Positions 34,169 through 43,790 of a DNA stretch of 64,000 bases are shown here, piece by piece. Within the stretch, counting starts at the first letter, position 1. Every line of letters begins with the position of its first letter. The stretch spans positions 4,933,773-4,997,772 of the forward strand of contig CM039141.1 in the NCBI GenBank assembly GCA_022036555.1. Direction: 5' to 3'. The position numbers and the translations under genes are program-made. This DNA is from Microstegium vimineum (lineage: Eukaryota > Streptophyta > Magnoliopsida > Poales > Poaceae). Below the pieces are notes generated by a model that was not told the DNA's origin, made no database searches, and worked only from the letters and a program-made list of their open reading frames with translations.

Positions 34169-35944
34169 GCTGATGGATGGACCCGTAATCGAACCCGATC
34201 ACCCGAACCCGACCGACCGGCCCTTGTTGGACGCTTTCGCGGTAAACCGTTGGCCTGATGAGGTCAAGCAGGGCCAGCTGGCGGGGAGACCGGAATTCGG
34301 CCCCCGAGGATATTTTCTCTACTACGGTCCGCTCCATGCGTCAGAAACGCAGAGTTCGCTGCGCCGGTCGATGATGTCGGGCTGGGCATGCCGTATGGAT
34401 CGCGTCCTTGTCCGTGGTTAGCAGCCATGGCTCCATCGGTCACGTCCTTGTCCACGGATCGACCTGGCGTTTTTTTTTTTAAAAAAATACACAAACAGAG
34501 AGAAAGAGAGCTCACTCTAAGGAGTACACTCCCCCCAAAAGTATACTTATTAGTATTTTTGATTGACACGGCCGGTGCGCGCGTTATTTCAAAGTATTTT
34601 GGCAGCCGGCCGCTGAAGATTTGCTGAACCGGTATTAACGATCGGGTCATCACTCGTGAGGATACCAGCACACGAACGAAAGAACGAGCCCAGGCCTCTG
34701 CTCGCGTCGGTCTGTCTGTCTGGTCCGGGAGTACTGACAGGCGACGGAGTCGAGCAAGCAGCATCGTCCGTACTCGTTCAAACGCCAAACTTTCAGTCCC
34801 ATTTCCTGCCGCCCTGCGAGCGCTGCAGCTGCAACCAATTATTAATAAATTTTACTAGTATTCGTAAGATGCAACAACAGCCACCTGCCGACAGCTCTAG
34901 CAATGCAAATGCAGCACCAGTGTCCAGCCGGTTCAAAGTTCAAACGAAACAACGCCATGCTACGTTCCTTCCAAATTACTACTTACTGTATCATGCACGT
35001 ATAGCTGTCGATCCGCAGCATTATCTGTCACTATCGTTGCAAATTGCAAGGTCCCGCTTAGACGCCACGACGTCCGGTTCCGGTTCGCAGACACACCCTT
35101 CTGGCCCTCTCTGTTATTGCACATAAAATTACTCACTTATAGCTATCTTAGCCTATAATAAGCTCGACCAGATCTGGGTTACCGCAGCTAGCGGCGTGAT
35201 GCCAGCTGCTAACCCGTTTCGTTCAAGAGGCAAAACCGGGCTCGCACGTGGCAGCGTCAGATCGTGTCCACGGACACACACGTACGGACCCGGCTGGCGA
35301 CCCATGCCCCCCGCGACAGTGGACCGACACACGTACGGGCCAGCGAGGCCACTGACCGGATCTTGCTTAGCGCTAACCCTGCAGGCTCCACCCGACACCA
35401 GATCGATCCGGATCAGCGTACGTACAGGCGATAAGAAAATGGGGCAGGAGGATATGGATCCGCACTAGTTTATTATGCCTAATTGTCTTGGTTATCAGTA
35501 ATTAAAATTAGTCAAGTGTGTATGCTTTATGTGCGGCTGCTTATTATCGAGTTGCGTGCGTGCGATGCGAATGCTTGCTGGACAAGGTGGCTCGCACGTC
35601 GTCGGCCGTGTGGCTAGCGCGCGGGTGTTTTTTTTTTTCCAGATCGTAGGCTCGGAGCAATTTCGACGGGATTCCCTGTGCCGGCTGGCCGTACCTCGTG
35701 TTGAACTGGCAGCTAATGGTCGTCATTTGTACACTTGTGCCTTTTATGTTAGGATAGGGGGATTATTTATGTGAGTGTGCGCTGCTAAGAAACTTGCATT
35801 CCTTAACGATCGACATTTATTTTGTATTGTAAGGTATGTGCTGCTAAGTACCTGCAAAAAGAAAAGGTAGGTGATGGTGCTAATAAGGAATTTACTTAGC
35901 AACTGGAAATAGCTAAAATTTAGTTACCTTATTTTAGTCTCTTC
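34169..35944. other. Intergenic region without recognised genes
   Basis: No gene model could be supported. Short open frames are present but lack domains. The interval includes an A/T homopolymer near 34470-34490. Confidence 0.4.
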
Positions 35945-35947
35945 TTA

Positions 35948-36310
35948 GAGCATCTCCAACGATTTTGCAAATGAGTTTTGCATTCTTGTTTTTGCAAAAA
36001 AGTCTAAAAAACTCTTATCCGACGGTTTGGCAAATAGGTTTTGCATTTTTGTTAACTTGACAATTTTCTAGGAAGGATTGACATATATGCCTAGCGGATC
36101 GCGTTTGACATTTTCCGCGCTCGACCAATTTTGGTAATCGCCGCAACAATTTCCACAATTTTGGTAATTGTCAGGTCAATTTTGTTAATTGTCAAGTCAG
36201 TTTTACCAAACCGTTGAAGATTGACTCTTTTTATCTTTGCCATATTTATTTGAGACTTGACAAACTCTCAAATTTGTCAATTAAAATATGCAAAACCGTT
36301 GGAGATGCTC
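35948..36310. mobile_element. Tourist-like (PIF/Harbinger) MITE, 363 bp
   Basis: The terminal inverted repeats GAGCATCTCCAACG and CGTTGGAGATGCTC are perfect over 14 bp and extend imperfectly. The flanking duplication is TTA (35945-35947 and 36311-36313), the PIF/Harbinger signature. The DNA on both sides (TTTAGTTACCTTATTTTAGTC / ACTAAAATGTC) looks like halves of another, older MITE. Confidence 0.88.
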
Positions 36311-36589
36311 TTAATCACTAAAATGTCAAACAAAGAGGTTGCTAAAGGGAGGCTAAACCTCGCATTTTAGTCACTTTAGAGCCAAACACCCTAATTAAAA
36401 GGAACTAAAATGTCTCTTTTAATAGCTCAAACCAAACATCTAGTGATTAAAGCTTAGTCCCGGGTTTAGGTGACTAAAGTTTAAAAGGGAGAAACCAAAC
36501 AAAGTCTTCATGTTTGGTAAAAAAAAAACAATCTATGTGTTTTTTTATAAAAAAAAATCATAGTATATACAAAGTAGACACTACATATT

Positions 36590-36722
36590 CCACCGTTCCA
36601 AAAAATGTAACTATTACACAATTCATACTAGTCACGGTAAATTAAGCTTAAGTTCCACCGTTCCAAAAAAAATGTAGCTATTACACAATTCATACTAGTC
36701 ACGGTAACTTAAGCTTAATTAA
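36590..36722. repeat. Tandem duplication, 2 x about 66 bp
   Basis: Copy 1 (36590-36654) and copy 2 (36655-36722) both begin CCACCGTTCCAAAAAA and contain CACAATTCATACTAGTCACG. They are almost identical. Confidence 0.9.
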
Positions 36723-36929
36723 GTTTGAACTTTCATTCATATAACGGTGTGACAAAAATCTATATATTACACAAAGTTACACGAATAAGACCAAAAAAGG
36801 GAGATGACACTATCATCAAAATACGTGTACGTAAGAGGGGACTCCAGCACTAGAGCACCGCTGGGGCACAAGCCCCCACACTACGTCCACCATTATCAAC
36901 AAATTAGTTAGTTAACTACAATACAACTC

Positions 36930-37400
36930 AGGTTGGCCGATTGCTGGTACATCACGTTAGCAGAATTATTTTACAACGTTGATCTCCTTTCTTACAGTTC
37001 ACATTACACCCACCGTACATTTACTCTGCCGCTCTACGTGTCAATCCATAACAGGTTTGGGAGCAAAATACTCTCCCTCATTTCCTCCGGCCTCCACTGT
37101 CCGATCTGCTTCTTCCTCAGATCCTCCGCTTCTCCCTCTCGCCTCCTCATCTCCTGTGCTTCTTCCAGACCCAACGGCGTCGGCGGCACCCTTCCTTGCT
37201 TCCCAAACGGGTGGGGACGACGACCCCTCGCCCGCGTCCCCTGCAACGGGGCCAGCTAGGGCTGCGCAGCAGCAGTAGCGAGGCGTACGGCGGCCGGCAG
37301 CCCACGGTACGGGCGGACCCCGTCAATATCGCAATACCTCTGTTGAGCTTTCTCTTATTTATCATTCACTGTTGCAGCTAACACTTCTAGGCTTCCCATT
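36930..37400 (+). other. GC-rich island with unassigned open frames
   Basis: The DNA around 37040-37320 is GC-rich and coding-like compared with its AT-rich surroundings. Open frames on both strands are rich in Pro, Ser and Arg. It could be the 5' end of a host gene broken by the CACTA element just downstream, or a captured fragment. No domain is recognised, so no CDS is called. Confidence 0.25.
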
Positions 37401-37559
37401 TTCCTTTCCGTGAGGTGGTGTGTGTCCGCATTATGACTTAGACTAGGTGTGTATTAATGCTCTTATTTTATTGGTTGTTCAGTTTCATGTACTTCTATTT
37501 CTTTCTAGATGGTTTCAGTTTCATGTTTGATTTTATACCCAGCTGACCTAGGTGTCTCT

Positions 37560-38403
37560 CACTAGTACAAAAATGGTTTTTGTCTGCGCCCCAAAAAAAT
37601 AGCACAGGCGGTTTGCGTTATCAACCGTCAGTAAAAAAAACCAGTTACGAACCACTACTAAAAATTGATTTTTACAGGCGGTATTCTTAGAAAAACCGCC
37701 TGTAAAAATACCCTATTTTTAGTGGTGGATTTCTTAAGGAACCGCCACTAAAAATCGATTTTTAGTGACGGTTCCTTAAGAAAACTGCCACTAAAAATGT
37801 CTGGACACTGATTTTTTTGATTTTTATAAACTATCTTGTATGAAAAAACTTTCTACATGAAAGTTGAAGATCTCGAAAATTTATGAAACTTTGTAGTTCA
37901 CAACTTTTTCATTTGAAATCATCTTGTGATAAAAAAATACGTCCGAATGTGTCAAATTTGAAATTCAAAATTTTGTAAACTAACTCGGATGAAAAAACTT
38001 GCTACATGAAAGTTGTAGATCTTGAAAAGTTATGAAACTTTGTAGTTTACAACTTTTTCATTTGAATTCGTTTAGTGGCTCAAACAATCAATTTACACTC
38101 GGGTTAATATAGAATATGAGGAAGTGAAACGGAATTTAGATACAAATGTGTTATAGGTGGAGTGGTAGAGGAGGTACTGCACGAGGCTTGAGGTTCTGAG
38201 GTTTGAATCCCTGGCGGAGCATGTTCACGAATATTACGCGAAAAAATGCGTGACTTTAAATCTTTTTTTTTTATTTTTAAAACGTGATTTTTGGACAAAT
38301 ATTTCTACAAACTGTTCACAAGCAACCGCCAGTCAGGCGGTTCGGAAAAACGTCAGTAGAAATAGCTTCCGAACCGTCTGTATAGTACTGCTTTGTACTA
38401 GTG
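37560..38403. mobile_element. Non-autonomous CACTA transposon, 844 bp
   Basis: The ends are CACTAGTAC and GTACTAGTG, flanked by the 3-bp duplication TCT (37557-37559 and 38404-38406). Both subterminal regions hold inverted and direct copies of ACCGCC-type words with TAAAAAT spacers, as expected for transposase-binding repeats of CACTA elements. The interior has tandem copies of a unit containing CTACATGAAAGTTG and AACTTTTTCATTTGAA. No transposase frame is present. Confidence 0.9.
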
Positions 38404-38483
38404 TCTTACCACTACATATTATTTTTTCTTATAGCAGCTTTGTACTAGTGTCTTACCACTACATATTATTTTTTCTTATAGCA
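38390..38483. repeat. 47-bp tandem duplication across the CACTA right end
   Basis: The 47-bp unit at 38390-38436 starts GCTTTGTACTAGTG and includes the last 14 bp of the CACTA element plus flank. It is repeated exactly at 38437-38483. Confidence 0.95.
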
Positions 38484-39315
38484 GCTTGAAGGTACAAGCA
38501 GCTGCCACTCACAATGGGTTACCTATGCAAAGGAGAGGTGTCATACTTTCAGTAATTTGTTCCTTTTGTTTATCGGAAGTCACGGTAACCCTCATTGCCG
38601 ATTTCTTAGGTGTTTATTCTGTTAGCTACTGGCCTTGTTACGGAGACCTTCCGTCAGACGAGAATAGTACGCCTACCAAAAAAGGGCAGCGAATAAATTG
38701 GTTTTACTTCTGCATATACTGCCTAATTTATTTAGATTGTGTTGATCTGACAAGAATATGTACAGCTGCACAGGAATTAGAAAAAAAGACTTGCTCTTTT
38801 TCTTTTGGTGGCAGGTGAACTGTTACTTTCTTTTGGTGGCTAACAGAAATCATGCTTGAGTTCTCATGGTTCTATCCTGAGTGTTTATAGCCTTCAGTGT
38901 CAACATGGTTGCGTTAAAACCAGATAGTATTGCCTTGGTAGTTATAGCCAGTCAGATTAGGTCGTATTGCCTTGGTAGTTATAAGCAAACAAGCTTGAAA
39001 TGGAGCTAGATGTGGAAACGATGGAATGAAGTCCCTTCTAACGTTTGTTTTTAATCCTCTATTGCATTGTACTAAACAAAGTGTTCTAGCTTCATTCTTG
39101 AGCAGCAGTATACCTCCACAATAGGCACATCGGGCACAAGATAGAGTGGTTTAGCTCACATCAAAGCTCACCTACATGGCAAGATGATCTATAATATATA
39201 GCACTCTAACTAGCAATACCTAATTACCTATATGCATGTATCACCTTAAATGAAAGAACAAAATTATATATTATGATAGTTTTTTTAATGAATCTCATAA
39301 CATCGACATCATATA
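38484..39315. other. Intergenic region
   Basis: A 110-codon open frame on the + strand (38486-38818) has no recognised domain and no supporting splice context. A short direct repeat with TATTGCCTTGGTAGTTATA occurs near 38930 and 38970. Confidence 0.3.
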
Positions 39316-39317
39316 TA

Positions 39318-39577
39318 CTCCCTCCATTCCAAATTGTAAGTCATTCCAAGAATCTTGGAAAGTCAAAGTTTCTCAAGTTTAACCAAACTTATATAACAAT
39401 ATAATAATATTTATGATGTTAAATAAGTATCATTAGATTCGTTATCAATTATATTTTCATAGTATATCTATTTGATGTTATAAATCTTTATAGTTTTGTC
39501 TATAATTCTTGGTCAAACTTGAGATGCTTTGACTCTCCAAGATTCTTGAAATGACTTACAATTTGGGATGGAGGGAG
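39318..39577. mobile_element. Stowaway (Tc1/mariner) MITE, 260 bp
   Basis: The ends CTCCCTCCATTCCAAATTG and CAATTTGGGATGGAGGGAG are long inverted repeats, flanked by TA on both sides. This is the classic grass Stowaway structure. Confidence 0.92.
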
Positions 39578-39579
39578 TA

Positions 39580-41321
39580 CAACTTTACAAATCCATAACG
39601 CACACATGATACTCATATCTACAAATAACTTCGAGAGAATGGGTTGCATTGGCTCCTTGATATAAATCGACACATATATAGCCTAACACTAATTAATATA
39701 GTATAATTAACTAAAAATCCAAGCTATAGTCCACTATAAGGATCAAAGCAAGGAACCTAACCGAGTTCATCTAAACAAAATTCTCTTATAATCTGTTTGG
39801 ATACTTTCATTTGGTGGAATTGGAATCTATATAATAAATTAGGTTATTTGAGTTGGAATTTGATATTTCACTACTTTTCAAAGTTAATTGCAACTTATAC
39901 ACGTTCTTTAACTCACGCCCTAACACACATAAGTACCTCTCTCGTATAACGAACAATATTATACAAATATAATTCATATAAACCATATTAGTTTAATTAA
40001 TATATATCTAAATTATGATTATTAAAATAAATTCAATTCCAAGAATTTAAACGGGCCTATATGCTCTTTCACTTGTCAGCTAAGGAACTTGGTTTACAAC
40101 TGAAATGGCTTCACAGTGAACATGAGCTAAATCTTTCTGCTTGTGCTTTTTATTAATTTACCGAAATTTGTACTGCTAAGGAACTTGATTAACAACTCAA
40201 ATGACTTCATCATGTTAGTCTTCAAAAAAGATATGTATATATTCCTATACTTTACAATTGCTACATTACCGGTGGTACAAACATGAAGCTAATTAATAAT
40301 TAATAAATCTCAGTTGTATATGAGCCGGTAATAAATATAGCGCAGAAGAAGCAGAAGCAGAAGCAAGTTGCTTTTTTATGATAACCTAGTACATGCTGCT
40401 ATCGACTTGAGTTGTTTTGGTTTGAACTCAAGGTTTCGACCGTCACCTGTAGAATCTTAATTTCCACCCTATTCCCAAACTTAAACACAACCCAGCACAT
40501 ACGAGTGACTCCTTTTTCACACTGCATGCATGGTTCGCTGGTCAGATCCATACTACGGCGCACAGTTTCGCATTTCCACACCGGCCAATTACCTCGACCA
40601 TGCACAAGACTACGTGCATTTTCACACAACACATGAAGTTCGTCCACGCACGACTTACCCGAGCGTAGTACGTCTCAGTTCGTTCTCTTCATCGATCTCG
40701 ATCGCATCCCTCATGCCAAGCACGTCGGAATCACACTGACAGACCCCTCGGAACAGCAGCATCCAGAAAAATAATAACGAGTGCGTGGACTCTGGGATTT
40801 TTGCACCCCCATCGATCAGTTTGGCAGAGCACGCACTATTCCGAGCTGGTAGTAGCCAGCCAGCAGCACCGTACCAGTGCCGGCTAGCTAAACCACGCAG
40901 CCAGCGTCACTTCGCGGAAGCTTCGCGCCCTGCAGTGCTGTGTGTGTATGGTCCAGTGTCAACCGCGACGGATCACACGACGAAATGAAAGCCCACAAAC
41001 GCAACCACCTCCATCCGTCTCCCAATTTCCACCCGTTTTCGATCCACCACGGCTTTTCTTTAAGAATTTCTCGGGGATTTTCCAGCCCAAGTGGCAGCGT
41101 CAGCTATCCCTCTCGCCGTCGCCAGTGACCAAGTATACTTGGCGGAAGCAGACGGGCACCTTCCTGCGCGCTGCCAGGACAGGACAGGACAAGACGAGCC
41201 GAGCCGACGCCATCACGCCTCGCCATGCAATGCAAGTGACCTTCCTCCTCCTCCCGCCCGGCCCTAAGCTATCACGCGTCACGCCGCCCGCCCAATATTC
41301 GTTGCCGTCCCCGTCGGGTCG
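39580..41321. other. Intergenic region and CML promoter
   Basis: AT-rich DNA to about 40370 is followed by a GC-richer upstream region of the CML gene. No gene is supported. A short (GAAGCA)n tract lies near 40346-40365. Confidence 0.4.
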
Positions 41322-41330
41322 TATATATAA
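41322..41330 (+). promoter_or_regulatory. TATA box of the CML gene
   Basis: TATATATAA lies 120 bp upstream of the ATG at 41450. It is followed by a C-rich leader typical of plant transcription starts. Confidence 0.8.
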
Positions 41331-41449
41331 ACCTCACTTCCACCCCCACCATCTCTCCAACCACAACCCAGCGCAGCGCAAAGCAAAGCTACCGCCTCGC
41401 TCCCTTCGCACGACACAGTAGAACTAATCAACAACCGAGCTCGACCGAT

Positions 41450-42040
41450 ATGGCTGAGAGGACGAACGCGATGGAGGCGCCGCGGCCGCTCCTGCTGATC
41501 CCATACCTGCTCACCTTCCTGGGCGCCGCGGCCTCAGCGTGTGCCCGCAGCCACTCGTCGCTGCTGCACTCGCTCGCCAGGGCGCTGTTCCCGTCCGCCG
41601 CCGCCAACGCCAAGCACGCCGCACCGTCGACCACCGCCGCCGCCGCCGTCTCCGCCACCGCGACGCTCCCGGACGACATCGAGGACAGCGAGGACGCTGC
41701 GCTGAGCAAGGTGGAGGTGGAGGCGATCATGGCCACGATCGGGCTCGCGGCGGCCGTGCGCGGCGAGGGTCTGGCGTCCGTCATGGGCCGCGACGAAGTG
41801 TCCGGGCTCTTCGACGCCGACGAGCCGAGCTTCGAGGAGGTGCGGGGCGCCTTCGCGGTCTTCGACGCCGACCGTGACGGCTTCATCGGTGCTGAGGACC
41901 TGCAGAGCGCCCTGGCGAGGCTGGGCGTCCGGCACGACGCCGCGGCGTGCCGCGCCATGGTTGTTGAGGCTGGCGGCGGCCGGGATGCCCGCATGAACCT
42001 GTTCCAGTTCGTCAGGTTCCTCGAGAACGGCCTGTGCTGA
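41450..42040 (+). CDS. Calmodulin-like EF-hand protein with hydrophobic N-terminus (CML)
   Basis: The intronless frame of 196 aa starts MAERTNAMEAP. A second ATG eight codons on could also serve. Residues about 12-31 are hydrophobic (LLLIPYLLTFLGAAASAC), suggesting a membrane anchor or signal segment, followed by an Ala-rich linker. One canonical EF-hand loop is at residues 139-150 (DADRDGFIGAED): Asp at positions 1, 3 and 5, Gly at 6 and Ile at 8, but Asp, not Glu, at 12. The paired hand after it (EAGGGRDARMNLFQF) lacks several ligand residues and may not bind calcium. An N-terminal hand is hard to see (GRDEVSGLFDADEP). CML proteins are calcium sensors or relays. The domain set fits plant CMLs of the CML45/46-like type; the exact member is not assigned. 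Confidence 0.85.
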   Translation: MAERTNAMEAPRPLLLIPYLLTFLGAAASACARSHSSLLHSLARALFPSAAANAKHAAPSTTAAAAVSATATLPDDIEDSEDAALSKVEVEAIMATIGLAAAVRGEGLASVMGRDEVSGLFDADEPSFEEVRGAFAVFDADRDGFIGAEDLQSALARLGVRHDAAACRAMVVEAGGGRDARMNLFQFVRFLENGLC

Positions 42041-43279
42041 GGCTGCAGGAGGGCCAGAGGAGCTGATGACCGTTCCTTCATTTTTTTTTACCCTTCTTCT
42101 TCTTCTTCGTTTCGTCGCCTCAGATGCTCGTGGCAGGAGATGAGAGAGTGTAGTACCATTTTCTGAGGGGGTATTCGTCGGTTGGTTGGTTTCTCGGGTC
42201 GGGTCGGTGTGTGTTTTTTTCCTCCTGCCATGAGTTTTGGGGGTGGATCGGACTGTGCAGCAATTAACGCACTAATTCCCAAGTTAAGAACGATCAAATT
42301 AATGGAACTAATTTGCCCGTACGTTGCAAACTTTGGCGATCATCATCTACTGTCCATACTGATCGATGATGTATCCTGAATGCATAATCACATGATCGAT
42401 CAGACAGACAATAAAATATAATTTCTTATTGATTTCTAGAATGATCACATGATCAGACAGACAATCCGCTTCATTGGCGTAACGTAAAGGTCAATCCTCG
42501 CGGGGGAGAACTAGCTTGTTGGAACTCACTGTTCATAGTCCACCACGCGCCATGGAATTTCTCCAAATTTCGGTCAAAAATTCAAGCGCAATGATTTTTC
42601 AACCTTCAAGCGTTGTTTCGGGTCTGTCCCACACGACTTTGATGTGTTCCTGTTATTAGTTGGCGTTGATGCCGGCCTGAGCGATCCAGAGGCTGCTGTG
42701 GTGGCGAGTGGCGTCCTAGCTTCCAGGAAGTTTCGCATGGGGGCTGCTACAGCTGCAGAGCTCGCTACTTGGCTGGCGTTGACACCGACGTGCCCGGAAC
42801 GGTCCAAGCCATGGTGCGTAACGTAACGGGGCAGGAGACCCGTTGCTAGCGTTAGGCACTAGCAGGAGCAGAGCCCCCTGAACGGGCTCGGAAGCTGTCA
42901 GGAAGCGAGCCTAGGCTAGCTGCAGGTGAGGTGTACAAATTAAGTACACGACCACACTTACCCACTCTTTGGAGTCTGGATGCAGTGTCATGGACCTGTA
43001 ATCGTGAGGCCGCCAGTCGCTGGTTTCTGTCCGTCGCATGCATGAATATGTTCTCGCTTTCAGAAAGAGGGGAGGAGCTAAGAACTGCTCGCTTTTTTTT
43101 TAGAATCTAATTACGGGTGGCTTGCGAGATATGCTCTCTACGACATAAAAAAAGCACCAATTTTCTATCACCGTGAGTGCGGCACATTATTCCTTTGCTG
43201 GAGGATTAAGCCAGCTGTTGTCAGTCAACCCAATATAGAACATAGTTTTAAATTGGTAATTTTTAAATTTACCACAAAA
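42041..43279. other. Region downstream of the CML gene
   Basis: It holds the CML 3' UTR and about 1 kb of flanking DNA. Some GC-rich open frames at 42570-42830 look coding-like but lack a family match. I call nothing here. Confidence 0.35.
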
Positions 43280-43353
43280 GGCCTATTAGCTCAGCTGATT
43301 AGAGCGTCGTGCTAATAACGTGAAGGTCGCAGGTTCGAGACCTGCATGGGCCA
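43280..43353 (+). tRNA. trnI-AAU: tRNA-Ile (anticodon AAT)
   Basis: The 74-nt cloverleaf has acceptor strands GGCCTAT/ATGGGCC (one G-U pair), a D arm with TAGCTCAGCTGATTAGAG, anticodon loop CTAATAA giving AAT, a T arm GCAGG-TTCGAGA-CCTGC and discriminator A. It is followed at once by a TTTTTTT run, an RNA polymerase III terminator. It has no intron. The A-box and B-box (GGTTCGAGAC) sequences are intact. Confidence 0.96.
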
Positions 43354-43633
43354 TTTTTTTATTTATTTTGCTGTGCAATGAACTCTGGACTTGTACCTGG
43401 GCCTTTTTTTTCAATAAAACTCTCTGGATCTTTTTTTTTCTTTTTTCAATGAACTCTAGACTTGTACGTGGGCCAATCACACACATTCACGTCACGTTTC
43501 GCTTCGGCCTATAGTTCTGTAACACAACTGGCCCAAAGGTCACCACCTCTTGGGCTTCAGATCCTAGCTTCATCTAGCGAGGGAAGGGATGCCTTGATTA
43601 GCCCATAGGCCATACAGCCCAATTACGAATCAA

Positions 43634-43642
43634 AAACCCTAG
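43634..43642 (+). promoter_or_regulatory. Telo-box with nearby site II-like elements, MTR3 promoter
   Basis: AAACCCTAG is a plant telo-box. Several GGCCCA/TGGGCT-type words lie at about 43528-43625. This pair of motifs is common in promoters of ribosome- and RNA-processing genes, which fits the exosome gene downstream. Confidence 0.6.
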
Positions 43643-43790
43643 CAAAGCCACCGGTGCAGTATTGGAGGAACAGGCGAGGTCCATCGAAGCAAGCACGCGT
43701 CTCCACTCTCCAGTTGGTCCGGCGCAGGCTCTGTTCCCCAGCCGTAGTTCGACCAGGCGGCCGGCGGCGACGCGCTCGTGGTTTCCAGCG

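Noticed and set aside
34264..35126. Open frames of 135-174 codons
   Set aside because: No recognised domains; both strands are open together, as expected from GC-rich non-coding DNA.
36000..36300. Possible CRISPR-like or satellite array from repeated TTTTGCAAA/TTTGGTAATTG words
   Set aside because: The repeats belong to the MITE interior; no regular spacing, and the genome is eukaryotic.
38486..38818. 110-codon frame (MKVQAAATHNG)
   Set aside because: No domain or splice partner found; reported only as part of an intergenic note.
42574..42826. Opposed GC-rich frames downstream of the CML gene
   Set aside because: Both strands are open and no family match could be made; insufficient for a gene call.
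43286..43486. Minus-strand open frame overlapping the tRNA
   Set aside because: It is a shadow of the tRNA-Ile gene and flanking low-complexity DNA.
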